Shown one piece after another: positions 1-10,729 of a DNA stretch of 64,000 nucleotides (position 1 is the first letter of the stretch; the number at the start of each line of letters is the position of its first letter). Both the position numbers and the translations under genes were made by a program. The notes beneath the pieces were generated by a model. That model worked only from the letters and a program-made list of their open reading frames with translations, had not been told where the DNA came from and made no database searches. The DNA lies in the NCBI GenBank assembly GCA_028023455.1, contig JAQFVV010000180.1, positions 1,548,001-1,612,000 of the forward strand, in the 5' to 3' direction. The DNA is from Epiperipatus broadwayi (taxonomy: Eukaryota; Onychophora; Udeonychophora; Euonychophora; Peripatidae).

Positions 1-1110
1 AAAATTTATTCCAAGTGCATATGTTGTGTAGAGCAAAAGATTATTTCCTAATGTTTATTTATTCAGATTTAGACAGTTATTAGTCCTTTGGGATATTAGA
101 AGTGAAAGAACCGATAGAGAGCGGTTAACTTCAAAACTAATGAATTTTTTTTTTTTTTAGAAATATAGGACTCCAGAAGTTATTTCATCATGATCTTAAT
201 GATATTTCTATACTATTAGTTGATAAAAATAAAGATAAAAAAGCTGCAATAATAACCAAAAAATATTATTGTCCTCTATTATAGTGAAGATAGTTTCAAA
301 GATTTTTTTAAATTTATCTGCTTTCCATTATCGATGAATTGTTACAAGAAACTCCACACATGCAAGATGATTTTAAAAATTAGAAAAGACTGATAAATAA
401 AAGAAAAGTGGTAAACATAATGTGATTTATATATTAATTTCGTTAAGATATTTGAGTCGAGATCCGTTTAACATGGCCTTGACAGAAATTATCTAGTGAT
501 CCAAAGACAGTTTAATCACATTATTAAACTGTACATTGATGATTGAGAAAAAAATTACTAAATAAATTTCTTGAAAAATATATTTATTTGCCCTTTTCAC
601 AATGTTTTTTTTTTAGTTACGCTAAATACTGAGCTGTGTTTTTCTCCCCATATTTACTGTTATTATATTAATAAGAGCAGAAAAAGAAACATATCTAAAG
701 AAGACTACTGGAAATTGAAAATGTCAGCCAATTTAATAAAAACGTATTGTGAAAACCACAAAGAAATGTCTTTTGAAAGATGAAGTTAGTTCAAGCAATA
801 GTAAGAGCTTGTAAAACTACAAAAGTATTAAACATCTTAGAAAGAAATATTAATGTGATCAAAACATATAAAACAAAATAAAATTGGTATTAAACAAAAA
901 CAAATACTACCACAAATTTTGTTTTCATTTTTAGACAATAGTATTTGAAATAGTATACATATATGCAAATTCATAAAGCAATATGAGAATAGATACAAAA
1001 ACTTTACTTTGGAAGTATTAAATGTAAAAACAATCATGTACTACTGATTGATGCCTGCATTATTTCTAACATTTCAAAAGGGACCTAAAAATTGTTTTAA
1101 TCCTTTGAAT
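1..1110. other. AT-rich sequence with no recognised gene
   Basis: No motif-bearing reading frame was found on either strand. A short open frame at 571-783 (+) has low-complexity composition and no recognisable motif. The stretch probably contains old, unrecognisable repeat DNA upstream of the LINE relic that follows. Confidence 0.5.
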
Positions 1111-1121
1111 GCAGTTTACAG

Positions 1122-2325
1122 AAAACACTGGATTTCCACCAACCAAGAGAACAAGATGGATTTAAAAGTGATTTTAGTACAGTAGATCATATCCAGGTAT
1201 TGAGAGAAATTATAGAAAGGACAAATGAATATGAGTTGCCATTATGCTTAGGATTTGTAGACTATGAAAAGGCATTTGATTCTATAAACCTTTCTTCAGT
1301 GATTAAAGCATTGGATCATCAAGGTGTGGATCCAGGATATTGTCATATTTTAAAGAATATTTATAAAAATGCAACAGCAATAATTAGATTACATAATGAT
1401 AGTAGGAAAATCAACATTGAAAAGGGTGTAAGACAGGGTGATTTCATATCTCCTAAACTTTTTACAGCAGTGCTGCAAGAAGTATTTTGTGGATTAAAAT
1501 GGGAAACTAAAGGAGTGAAAGTAAATGGAGATTATTTAAGTCATTTAGATTTTGCAGATGAGGTAGTTGTTTTTGCAAATAATGCTTTAGAGTTACAGGA
1601 AATGTTGCAGGAGTTATCAGATGAAAGTAGGACTAAAGATAAATGTTAAAAAGACTAAAGTAATGTTTAATAGATTTTCTCAAAATATGAAAATAAAGAT
1701 TGATTATGATGAGTTAGAAGAAGTTAACAGTTACAAATACCTTGGTCAGATTATTAATACAGATGGAAATATAATGGATGAAATTAATCATAGAATTAAA
1801 CTTGGTTGGAGTGCTTTTGGTAGAAATAACTTGATACTAAAAGGAAATATGCCTATGTGTTTGAAAAGGAAGGTTTTTAATAAATGTGTTTTGCCAGTTC
1901 TTACTTATGGATCTGAGACTTGGACACTTCATAGAAGAGTAATACAGAGACTTCAGACCACTCAAAGAAGTATGGAGAGATGCATGTTGGGAGTAACAAG
2001 AAGGGATCAAAAACGCAATGTATGGGTAAGAGAACAAACAGGTGATACTGACCTCATTGAAAAAATTAAAAGACTGAAGTGGAGTTAGGCTGGACATATT
2101 GTTAGAAGAGATGATAACAGATGGACAATTTAAATTTTAAACTGGATTCCAAGAGATTGTAAAAGACCCAGAAAGAGATCACATGTGAGATGGATGGATG
2201 AAATAAGAAAGTGTGCAGGGGTGATGTGGAGAAGAGAAGCTAAAGATAGGAAAAGATGGATTGAACTTGGAGAGACCTTCATCCTGCAGTGGATTGATAA
2301 TGGTTGTTGATGATGATGATGATAT
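1122..2325 (+). mobile_element. RTE-type non-LTR retrotransposon, 5'-truncated relic
   Basis: Only the reverse-transcriptase half and the C-terminal tail of the element remain; the endonuclease is missing, as expected of a 5'-truncated LINE insertion. The frame is readable from about 1140 (motif QPREQDGF, then the palm domain) to the C-terminal block (ILNWIPRD, KRPRKRSH, LQWIDNG) ending near 2309. The sequence then runs into a short GAT repeat at about 2309-2323. Simple-repeat 3' tails of this kind are usual for RTE-clade elements. The tail and protein motifs fit the RTE family often annotated as F52C9.6-like or craniofacial-development-protein-2-like. The target-site duplication was not resolved. 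Confidence 0.85.
1140..2309 (+). pseudogene. Reverse transcriptase fragment of RTE LINE (frameshifted)
   Basis: The protein is an RNA-templated DNA polymerase that would copy the LINE at its target site. Visible motifs are FVDYEKAFDSI (motif A, catalytic Asp), GVRQGD (motif B region) and LDFADEVVVF (motif C). Motif C normally reads FADD; here the second catalytic Asp is Glu. The frame breaks near 1621-1640, where one frame ends and the next continues with VGLKINVKKTK. Only one copy of the octamer aaagtagg is present, where the expected protein would need about two, so an 8-bp slippage deletion explains the break. In-frame stops follow at about 2086 (after RLKWS) and 2131. The copy is dead. 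The family call is secure; the sub-clade is less certain. Confidence 0.85.
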
Positions 2326-3405
2326 ATTTTTTACTGTTTAATGTTTAAAAAAATAGGTGTATTATTAATGAATGTTAAAATAAATGTTTGCACAGAAACT
2401 CATATTAACCAAATATCCCCTAGTATAGAAACTCAGAACATTCTCTCTCAATATGGTTGCATGTTGAAAACAATCTTTACTTCTTAATAATCTCCAGATA
2501 TGAAACACTTGAATCATTAAATTTTTTCTTTATTTTATTACTCTTACACAAGGTAATGACTAGCATGAACCAATTTTAATATATTGTGGAAGGATTAATA
2601 ATCATTTCATTGTGCAGATATTTTCAAGTTTTTTGTTTTGTTAATGTTAGTTCATTCTTCAGCCTAACTTTACCATATCATAGCCAACTACCAGTATAAA
2701 AACTTAGTCCACTCTCTTATAATATGAAAGCATTTTACAACAATCATTCTTTATCATGATGACCTAGAGGTAGAAATTACCTGAATAGTTACACCTATGT
2801 TTGACAGCTTGATATTTTTTATTATACCAATCTCTCACAAAATCAGAACTGATCTTCTATCATCCACTTTAGACATCTTGGTAAATAATCATTGTACTGT
2901 AGATTTAGTTAGATTTTTTTACATTTTTATCTTTTCCCTCATTCTAAAAACTTCATCAGTGTAACCATCTACCAGTGTAAAAACTTATACCATAAACAAA
3001 TTAGTTTGCTTATTATTTTTGTTCAAAGGTGAAAGAATGGAAAACTAAAGCTGAAATTGTATGGCATGTTCTTCTGAAGAGGATATTTCTAATCCTAAAC
3101 AAATAACCATACCTAATATTTGGTCAATGGATTTTTTTCAAGTCATTTCTGCTTGCCAATTAGTAACTTGGACAATACTTATGAGTTTTCTTAGAATATT
3201 GTAACATGTTACTTGTGTGCTCTATCTATTGTGGAAATGATAATTGTAATAAATTCTATTATTGATTGTGATATTTTAAATGACAGGTATTTACAGTCAA
3301 ACTTAACAAATAAACTACACTTGGCTGCCGTTTTGCACTTTTGTTAAAGATGATTTTGTAATTATCATTATTATGTTTTATCAGTATTACTAAGTTTAAT
3401 ACATA
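2326..3405. other. AT-rich spacer, no gene recognised
   Basis: No coding or RNA feature is supported. Two loosely similar stretches (about 2685-2705 and 2965-2990, both containing ctaccagt followed by taaaaactta) hint at an old short duplication. The upstream exon or promoter of the receptor gene that follows may lie here, but nothing identifies it. Confidence 0.4.
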
Positions 3406-3409
3406 ATGT

Positions 3410-3433
3410 TTTATTATTTTTGTTTATTTGTAG
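3410..3433 (+). promoter_or_regulatory. Candidate 3' splice site before the receptor ORF
   Basis: A T-rich run ends in ttatttgtag at 3433, a good match to a metazoan acceptor site. It lies 40 bases upstream of the receptor start codon. If used, the exon would begin with a short upstream frame (ATG at 3434, stop after six codons) before the real start. This would fit a 5' untranslated exon spliced to a single coding exon. Inference only; T-rich tracts followed by AG are common in such DNA. Confidence 0.3.
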
Positions 3434-3473
3434 ATGGTAGCTGCTGGCCAATGAATTCATTTCTTAATTATAA

Positions 3474-4589
3474 ATGTCAGATTTATTCTTGATCTACCAA
3501 AATATTTTCATAATGCTCTTTATAAATATTACTTTCATTACTTTAATTTATCCAGTGATTAACATATCCATCAACAACACAGAGTTTGAATTGATAAATT
3601 TTTATTACATGGTGTTTTATGGTTATGTATCTCCAATATTTATCACATTAGCTTTTCTTGCTAACAGCATTAACATCTTCCTTGTCAAGAATCATGCTGA
3701 TGGATATTCTCTAACCTTATTAATAGGATTCAACATCTCTAATAATCTATCACTTGTCGGTAGAACATTATATGCTATTGAAAATTTAGGCGTCAAGTAC
3801 TCTACATTTTTTCACTATTTTTGTGCTTCAACGTTTGGAAACTATTTATTTAATACGTTTACAGCTTGTAGTCATGTGATCATGCTAGTTATTTCTATTG
3901 AACGCTACAAAGCTGTATTTTCCCCGTTTTTATCAAGAATTTGTCGAAAGCAAAGCAAAAATTGGTCAAGAATCGTTCTCATTTTTATTTTTCTTCTCAT
4001 GTTGAGTTTATATATTCCCCACTTTTTTTACAAACTTTGCAATGTAGTTCAAATTGAAGACTCTGGATACACTTATTTTTTTACTCACAGGAACCGGTAT
4101 TGTTCATTGAATTATAATGCTTGCTTCTTAGTTGTAGAAACGACCATCAGTATTACTACAAAAATTATTCCTATATTTTTAATAATCATTTGTAATGGGA
4201 AAATAATTTATTTTCTGCGTAACAAGAAAAAGCAGCAGATTGACAAAACACATTCTTTAAAAAAGTCGAAGGCCCATAATGAGTTATCCTATTTCCTATG
4301 TATTTCGATTATGTATGCTTCCTTATCACTCCCAATGGCGATTCGCCAACTGCTAGTTTATACACTTTTGATTAAATCCACTGGACAAATTTTTCATTTA
4401 TGCACATGTCTATTTTATCTATTGGAAAATGGAAACTTTAGTTTCATATTTTTTTATTCTTTATGTTTCAGTCAATCCTTGAAAAAAACTTTTATACATT
4501 TTAAAATAAATCCAGAAAAATATATAGGATCAGTTTATTATAAATTACAATTATACCCACATGTATATATAAATTTAGTAAGCCCATAA
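3474..4589 (+). CDS. Rhodopsin-like (class A) G-protein-coupled receptor, orphan
   Basis: Intact 371-residue membrane receptor. TAA lies directly before the ATG in frame, so this is the first possible start. Hydrophobic residues 8-30 may be a signal peptide or part of the N-terminus; N-glycosylation sequons occur at N18, N30 and N34. Seven membrane segments lie at about 47-71, 80-102, 113-141, 165-185, 218-248, 270-298 and 308-333. The class A ERY motif is at 143-145, after segment 3. C117 and C210 could form the usual extracellular disulfide. Prolines P233 (segment 5) and P287 (segment 6) are at expected places. Family hallmarks that are altered: the Asp of segment 2 reads as Asn, the Trp of segment 4 is absent, and the NPxxY of segment 7 is replaced by an NFSFIFFY region. 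The ligand is unknown; a peptide or chemosensory receptor is plausible. AATAAA at 4954-4959 could serve polyadenylation. Confidence 0.85.
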   Translation: MSDLFLIYQNIFIMLFINITFITLIYPVINISINNTEFELINFYYMVFYGYVSPIFITLAFLANSINIFLVKNHADGYSLTLLIGFNISNNLSLVGRTLYAIENLGVKYSTFFHYFCASTFGNYLFNTFTACSHVIMLVISIERYKAVFSPFLSRICRKQSKNWSRIVLIFIFLLMLSLYIPHFFYKLCNVVQIEDSGYTYFFTHRNRYCSLNYNACFLVVETTISITTKIIPIFLIIICNGKIIYFLRNKKKQQIDKTHSLKKSKAHNELSYFLCISIMYASLSLPMAIRQLLVYTLLIKSTGQIFHLCTCLFYLLENGNFSFIFFYSLCFSQSLKKTFIHFKINPEKYIGSVYYKLQLYPHVYINLVSP

Positions 4590-5149
4590 TTAAATTACAC
4601 CTATGAAATGTAAAGTGCTGATAATATATAGTCTTATTCCGGAACAACTAAGTCCGAATATGCTACTATAGGAACAATTCACAAATTAAACTTAGAGAGT
4701 CATTTTAACAAACTTATAAATAATCTTATTTTCTCATCTTAACGAATAACTTTATATTGGACATTTTTAACCTAATCGATAAGGTAGCATTGATATAACA
4801 AAGTGAATGTTATTTACAAGTTTTTTTATAATGAATCTCCTTGATATATCTTAACTGAGGTCATGGTAACGTATTCTAATTTAGTTGTTCTGAGAATATC
4901 TATTTACAAACATATCTCGTTAGAAATAAGTAATAAGGCCAAAGTGAGGTTAAAATAAATTTGTTTATTAATCTGTTGAGTTTACTTTCAACACAAAGTT
5001 TCTGTTTCAAAGCATAACTGCTAGATAATTGGCAGAGTGCGATAGTAATTCTGATTATAAAATATTAAGTGTTTGAAAGATTTGCATGATTGCATGTATA
5101 ATAGGTATTTGCGAAATGCTGCCTACTATGTCATTAGATTAAACAATCA
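4590..5149. other. Receptor 3' flank, no further gene
   Basis: AT-rich sequence downstream of the receptor. It holds a candidate polyadenylation signal (AATAAA, 4954-4959) and otherwise nothing recognisable. Confidence 0.4.
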
Positions 5150-6420
5150 ATGTCTATCGAGGGGAACACTATTGGCTCATATATTTATTGCATGTGTGAG
5201 ATTAATTATGTGCAAGCCTCTTTAATCTTATGTTTTTTGTGGTTAATATGGAGGCATAAAATCCTGGCAGATCTGGGTTTAAAAGGTTGGTTGGAAACTC
5301 TCTCATGCTCCCAAAACGAGCTGTATGGTGGATTTGTTTTTGCTCTATTATATAAATAGGCATGTTGAGAAATTCTTGATTTTAAGTTGGTTTGAGTCTA
5401 ACCATATGTATTTGCTATTGTAGGAAAGGCAAATTAGGGCATATACTAATTAGCCTTGTCATCATTGCAAACTTTATTCTTCGAATTATTGATAAGTGTG
5501 TTGAAGGATGGAGAGCATCTGAAGCTAATAATAAAGTCTTAAAAAATGGACTTTAATTTCAAGTGAATTTGGCAATAAATGACATTTTGATCCAAGATTT
5601 TAGATCAGGTAATCTGATATGTGTTTATTGTAGAATTCCCTAATTTGGGTTGTCAAGCATGGGAGTGGAGTAGCATGCCTGAATTAGGTTACTCTTGTAT
5701 GCTGCTTCTAAGTTGTCTTTGATGTCTGCTATAAATTTGCATAGTTTAAAGTTTTTAAATGAGAAAGCAATGAAACTGGCTCCCTTGTATTGGAATGAGG
5801 TTTTTGATTATGGTTGTAAGAAACCTAGAACACCGATGGGTTTAACCGCCATTAAATATTCAATGCACTAATATGGTCTGATTAATTTCAGGACAACATA
5901 TTTAACATGCTATTGGTGATCTTCATCCTCATGTGTCCATTTGATTTCAGGGAACTATTTGAAATTGTTGAACATTTTGAGAATCAAATGGGGAGAAGGA
6001 ATCTCAGACAAAAAAATGTGATAGACATATCTGGTGTAAAAAATGTCTCTATGAGAAGTTAACAAGGGTTGAATGGCATGCTTTTCAATAAAGGCCATGG
6101 CCAAACTACAATATGATTCTGCTGACAGAGAGCCCCATATGCCAGTTTGTTGTCATGGGAAACTTTCATCCCTAAATATTGTGTGTAGATCATCATTAAT
6201 CCACCATAATAAGTCTGTGATGATGTGGGTTTTTTTGTCAGTAAGTGTGCTCAGCTTTAGCATTTTCAGAATAATGTAGATGGACCAGACTCTGTTGAGA
6301 GAACTGTATAGCTCAGTGACATCAAATGAAGCTATTCTGTAGTTGTTGTGCATATTAGTATTTTTGATGTTTACAAAGTTGAATTGTTATCCTAAAACCA
6401 AGATTAATAAGTGAATTTAT
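5150..6420 (-). mobile_element. Penelope-like element relic (RT plus GIY-YIG), heavily decayed
   Basis: Reading the minus strand from 6420 down, conserved Penelope-like blocks appear in order but in shifting frames. They are: NFVNIKN...ASFDVTELYSSLNR (RT motif A, about 6400-6300); FIEKHAIQPL and FYTRYVYHIF (motif C, normally YVDD, about 6080-6020); LCKFIADIKDNLEAAYKS (about 5745-5690); FNTLINNSKNK (about 5500); and a GIY-YIG-type block, YG then TQTNLKSRISQHAYLYNRAK (about 5417-5340). The same blocks occur in the better preserved copy at 47060-49308, so the two belong to one lineage. Many stops, frameshifts and the loss of the catalytic Asp pair show it is inactive. Confidence 0.82.
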
Positions 6421-6980
6421 TTTAACTTCACTTTGGCTGTACTTATTTCTTATTTCTAATTACATATTTTCTATGGCTTTAAACTTCTGTTTTTATAAAC
6501 TTATCTGTAAATATGAGTTTTGGGTTTAGGTTTTATCCATATGTGTTTTGATTTTCTTACTACTATAGCACTAATTTATTGAGCTACTCAGATTACCCAG
6601 ATAATGGCAAATAATATCTAATAGAAACCCTGCCATAATATTAATAACAAGCAACCAAAAGAATGACTAAAAATGAATCTGAAGACAATATTCATGTCTT
6701 TAAGACTAAAAACACTATTATCTCTCATATTAGATATCTGATGATTTCTAATTTTGATATCAATTGAGTTTTCTTGAAGAAAAATTGAATGCGAGAAAGT
6801 TTGTATGACAAACAAAAATATAAACTTCACATTTTGGAGGCTATATATTAATGCATGACATAGATAGTTGAAGAAGTCACATAGTGCTTAAACACTCTGG
6901 TTATAAAACTAGGTTACATGTTGATTTTATTTAGCTACATACTAAAGAACCCTTGACATGCAAAAAATATTGAAGTCAAG
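6421..6980. other. AT-rich spacer between two Penelope-like relics
   Basis: No gene, RNA or repeat structure recognised on either strand. Confidence 0.4.
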
Positions 6981-6984
6981 CATA

Positions 6985-8570
6985 TCCTGTGGGGAGAGGA
7001 AAGCAATTAAATCTCATCAAAGTAGATAAATCTATAATTATTCTCCCTGCTGACAAAGGCAGTGCAACAGTTGTAATGGATACAATTGATTATGACAACA
7101 AAATACAAGAACTTTTCATAGCAGGCCAATATAGAAAAGTGGCAAAAAAATCCAATACCAAGTATGGAAACAAAATTACAAGCATTACTCAGAAAGCATT
7201 GCAGGTACTTCACTGATTTGGAAAAAAGTAAAATATCATATTTCAGCAAAATTATCATCTTTATGATCTACCTAAAATCCATAAGGATCATGTTCTATTA
7301 AGACCTATTAATCTAGAGATGTACCCTGCCAAGTTTGGCAAGACTTCTCAAAGTTCTAAGTCCTTTGGTATACAAGACCCAGTCCTTTGTCAGAGATTCA
7401 GACACTCATAGAATTAATCAAGAACATGAAAATTGAAAGAACTGACGTACTGGTAAACTTCGATGTGGAAAGTTTATCCACAAATGTACAATGTGAAGAA
7501 ACATTGTCTATTGTAAGGAAAAGATTAAATGGTGATAATAGTTTACAAACCAGAATTATTAACATTCTGTATTAAAACAACCAATTTTCAATATAACACA
7601 GAATTCTTACATCAAAATTCAAGGAATGGCTATGGGCTCACCATTGTCTCCCCTGATTAGCAATATTTACATGGAAAAACTTGAAACCATAGTCATACAT
7701 TTGATATATAGCCACATGGTGAAGCACTGCTAGAAACTTTTTGGGAACACATCAACAACATATCACCTTCAATTAAATTTCACAATAAAATCAGAACAAG
7801 AACAAAAATTTGCATTCTTAGATGTTCTTAGGCAAGACCCCCTCATAGCAAAACCAAAACTATAGTTTATCAAAAACCTATACATACAGGAAAAATACCT
7901 AGACTATACATCCGATCACACCAGAATACAAAACATGAAGTTATACTATCACTATATAACAGAACAAAAGAAGCTTGTTCAGAAACCAGCAATTTGGAAA
8001 AAGAAAAGATCTATATTGAACAAACTCTTATGAAAAATGGTTATCCATAAGCTGTTATTAAGAAAACATTAAATAGATAACAAAAAGAACCATCAAGAGA
8101 AAAGACAATTACTGTTACTGTAGTGTACCCATACATTCCAAAAATAGACAAATTAAGGAAAATCTGCAATCAGTATAACATCAGAACAGCTTTCCAGAGC
8201 CATATCACCCTATGAGGAATTCTAACATCTACAAAGCCTTAACTTGAAATACTGAAAAGAAAAAACTGCATCTATGAAATACCATGTGAATATGGAAGAA
8301 CATATATATTGGTGAGACTAGTCATCCCATTGCAAAGTGCTTGCAAGAACACAAACTGATGATAAGAAGAGAGAAAACAGATGTGTCTAAGGTAGCAGAT
8401 CATGTATGTGCCAATGAACATATGTTCTATTGGGAAAATACAAAACTATTAGATAGAGAAGAAAAGGTACAAAGAAGAAATTTAAAGAAGCTGCTCACAT
8501 GACAATGGCAAAAAAACCCATAAGCCAACCTAGTGTGACTATACATAATGTATGGAAATCACTAATCAGC
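6985..8570 (+). mobile_element. Penelope-like element relic, Penelope/Poseidon-like lineage
   Basis: Plus-strand blocks in order: ADKGSATVVMD (about 7050), YDLPKIHKD (about 7260-7285), NFDVESLSTNVQCEETLS (RT motif A, 7456-7510), GMAMGSPLSPLISNIYMEKLE (motif B region, about 7625-7685), FAFLDVL (about 7810), KYLDYTSDHTR (about 7893-7925), EACSETSNLEKEKIYIEQTLMKNGYP (about 7972-8050) and a GIY-YIG endonuclease block CEYGRTYI...GET...EHK (about 8285-8355). Frameshifts and stops are frequent, and the YVDD region is missing or unrecognisable. The GRTYIGET-type endonuclease differs from the form in the 5.2-6.4 kb and 47-49 kb copies, so at least two PLE lineages have been active here. Confidence 0.88.
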
Positions 8571-8644
8571 TTTGTTCTTAAGGAAAAAGTGGAGAAATCA
8601 GGAGGAACATCATAGATAAGTATATGAAATTTCTATTGACTGTT

Positions 8645-8835
8645 GCCTTTGGCAGGATGGTTCAGTTGGTTAGAGTGTTATCTTAAAATTCAATAGTCAA
8701 GAATCTAAGATCCAGGTTTGAATCCCATGCTGGTACTGTCACTGGTCAGTCCAGCAACACCTGAAAAAGGGAAGAATAATATCTCTAAAAATGTTGTGCA
8801 CACACTAACCTGTTTGATGTGCTATTACTAACAGT
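8645..8835 (+). mobile_element. tRNA-derived SINE
   Basis: The head carries both internal RNA polymerase III promoter boxes of a tRNA: box A TGGTTCAGTTGG at 8658-8669 and box B GGTTTGAATCC at 8715-8725. The distance between the boxes is typical of a tRNA-like head. The head is followed by a non-tRNA body containing TCACTGGTCAGTCCAGCAACA. The same body occurs on the minus strand at about 14600-14700, which shows it is dispersed. The flanking duplication was not resolved. Confidence 0.75.
8658..8725 (+). promoter_or_regulatory. Internal Pol III promoter (A and B boxes) of the SINE
   Basis: Box A at 8658-8669 and box B at 8715-8725 match the tRNA-type internal promoter except for one T in place of C in box B. 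Such boxes drive SINE transcription by RNA polymerase III. Whether this copy is transcribed is unknown. Confidence 0.6.
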
Positions 8836-9264
8836 TGAATGTATTTGGAATATTTTTTTAAAAAAATTTTTAAAGACATTCAACACACATATTAGATGAT
8901 GGAAATAGTGCAATAAAAAAATACAACTAGAACACCATCATCCTAAACCTTTAGGAAAATAATAGAGGTAGATCAGTTTTTGATCAATTGTATAAAAACA
9001 TTAAATGGAACATTCTTTTACTTTTTAAATTAAAAATGAAGAGATAATTAAATTGAATGAAATATGTTCTTCACTAAAAAAAAAATGTAACAGAAGATAA
9101 AGTGAAATAGCATTTAATATAATTAAAATATTAAAAATAATATTGTGGAGATTGAAACTGCATTAGACAAAGTTAAAGATTTGCCCAGAAAGATTTCACA
9201 AAAAATATCAACTTTTTACATAAATGCAAATAACAGTTCAGATACTTTAGATCTTGCAATGAAG
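8836..9264. other. AT-rich spacer, nothing recognised
   Basis: A short open frame at 9145-9330 has no recognised motif at its start; its end overlaps the LINE relic in another frame. No other feature seen. Confidence 0.35.
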
Positions 9265-9600
9265 TATGGAGAGATATATGTTAGGAATAATAAGAAGAGA
9301 TTGAGTGATAGACCAAACAGGTATCACTGATAACATTGAAAGAATTAAAAAACTGAAATGTATTTGGACTGGATATATGCTTAATAGAGATTATATGAGA
9401 TGAGCAGATAAAGTCTTAAATTGGATTCCTAAAGATTAGAAAAGACCTAGAAATAAATCACATACACAAAAGATGAAACAAGGAAGGTATTGCTGTGTGT
9501 TATGAAGAACAGAGGCTAAGGATTAGAGAAAATGGATTAAACTTGGAGACACCATCCTACATTATATCAATAATAGTTGAAGATGATAGTGATGAATAAT
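9265..9600 (+). mobile_element. RTE LINE 3' end, second decayed copy
   Basis: Plus-strand fragments of the same C-terminal block as the 1.1-2.3 kb element are readable across frames and stops: QTGITDNIERIKKLK (about 9318-9362), VLNWIPKD (about 9414), KRPRNKSH (about 9440) and RKWIKLGDTILHYINNS (about 9525-9580). The copy ends in a gatgatagtgatga-like tail. It is 5'-truncated further than the first copy and inactive. Confidence 0.7.
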
Positions 9601-10007
9601 GCTTTGGTCATATCAGACAACTAAACAACATTTTAAAATATGTTATGACAGATTTTAATATTAGAAATGACAACAATTTAAAGATGAATGAGCTTCTAGT
9701 ATATGAATTATATAGATTAAAATCAAAAAGAACATAAACATGCTAAATTCAAAGATCATAAAACTATATTTCAGACAAAAATCCAAGACAAAAATGGACA
9801 TGGATGCATGCAATATTGCATTTAAAAGAAAGTACTATGTCAAGATAATAATATACTCAATAGATTCAAAGTGAAGAAAAGGTTTTATCAGTAAGATGTA
9901 AGATATGTGCTAATACGTATCTAGAAAGGCAAAAGATATTAAAAAGATTATTATTAAACTTTAGTAATTGAAAATCATTATGACATCAAACAGAATATTG
10001 TATTTAT
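9601..10007. other. AT-rich spacer, nothing recognised
   Basis: No coding, RNA or repeat feature could be supported. Confidence 0.35.
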
Positions 10008-10619
10008 ATTAAATATATTAACTGAAATACAGGCTTATTGTATTTCTGCATTAATATATATAATATCTAGGGTATATGAGCACACTTTCACATGACACAC
10101 CACTCTCAACTCTATCTCATAATATCTCATAATACTGATATACTTGATGCAGGTATATAATAAGCCTGTATTTCTGTTATTACACAGTAGAGGTGTCTTC
10201 CCATCCCTTGTATATGTATTAAATGGATTATGTCCTGTACATGAGGGGTCAGATTGGCTTTGGGTCAACATGGGTGTGACAAGAATCTCAGCATCAGGGT
10301 GCCTTTAAGCATTTCATCATCAGATTTTCAATTGGCTGAATGGTTGAAGAGTTGTGGTGTGGGAGTGGATTGAAGCCTATCCATTAAAGTATTAAGATTG
10401 GCTACCTTAGGTATTATCTGAGCACTTATTGCATATATGTGTAGAGATGATAATCTGGACCAACTGATGATTGCTGGTTTAGCATGAAATACATATATTG
10501 GTGATTATTTATCTTTTCAACATATATGTGTTCAAGTGTATCAGTATTATGAGATAGAGTGGAGAGTGGTGGGTGATGTGAAAGTATATGCTCATATACC
10601 CTATATATTAAATATATTA
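10008..10619. mobile_element. Foldback element with 13-bp target-site duplication
   Basis: The 13-mer attaaatatatta occurs exactly at 10008-10020 and 10607-10619 and flanks a 586-bp element. Inside are long inverted arms: gggtatatgagcac...cactctcaactctatctcata near the left end and its complement (tatgagatagagtggagagtgg...gctcataccc-like) near the right. A second, shorter inverted pair (gaaatacaggcttatt / aataagcctgtatttc, about 10025 and 10159) sits in the left part. The conserved family core accaactgatgattgctggtttagcatgaaatac is at about 10460-10495. No coding capacity is seen. The same organisation recurs at 45364-46237. Confidence 0.75.
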
Positions 10620-10729
10620 ATAATTTTCTTTTATGTAATGATGATGATACCTAAATGGTAGAAACGATTTTGTCACATTATTAATACAAGAATATAAATA
10701 TCTTTTAATGATATATCTACTCACTTAGA

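Noticed and set aside
571-1037. Two short frames (571-783 plus, 837-1037 minus)
   Set aside because: No motif or complexity that would separate them from chance in AT-rich DNA.
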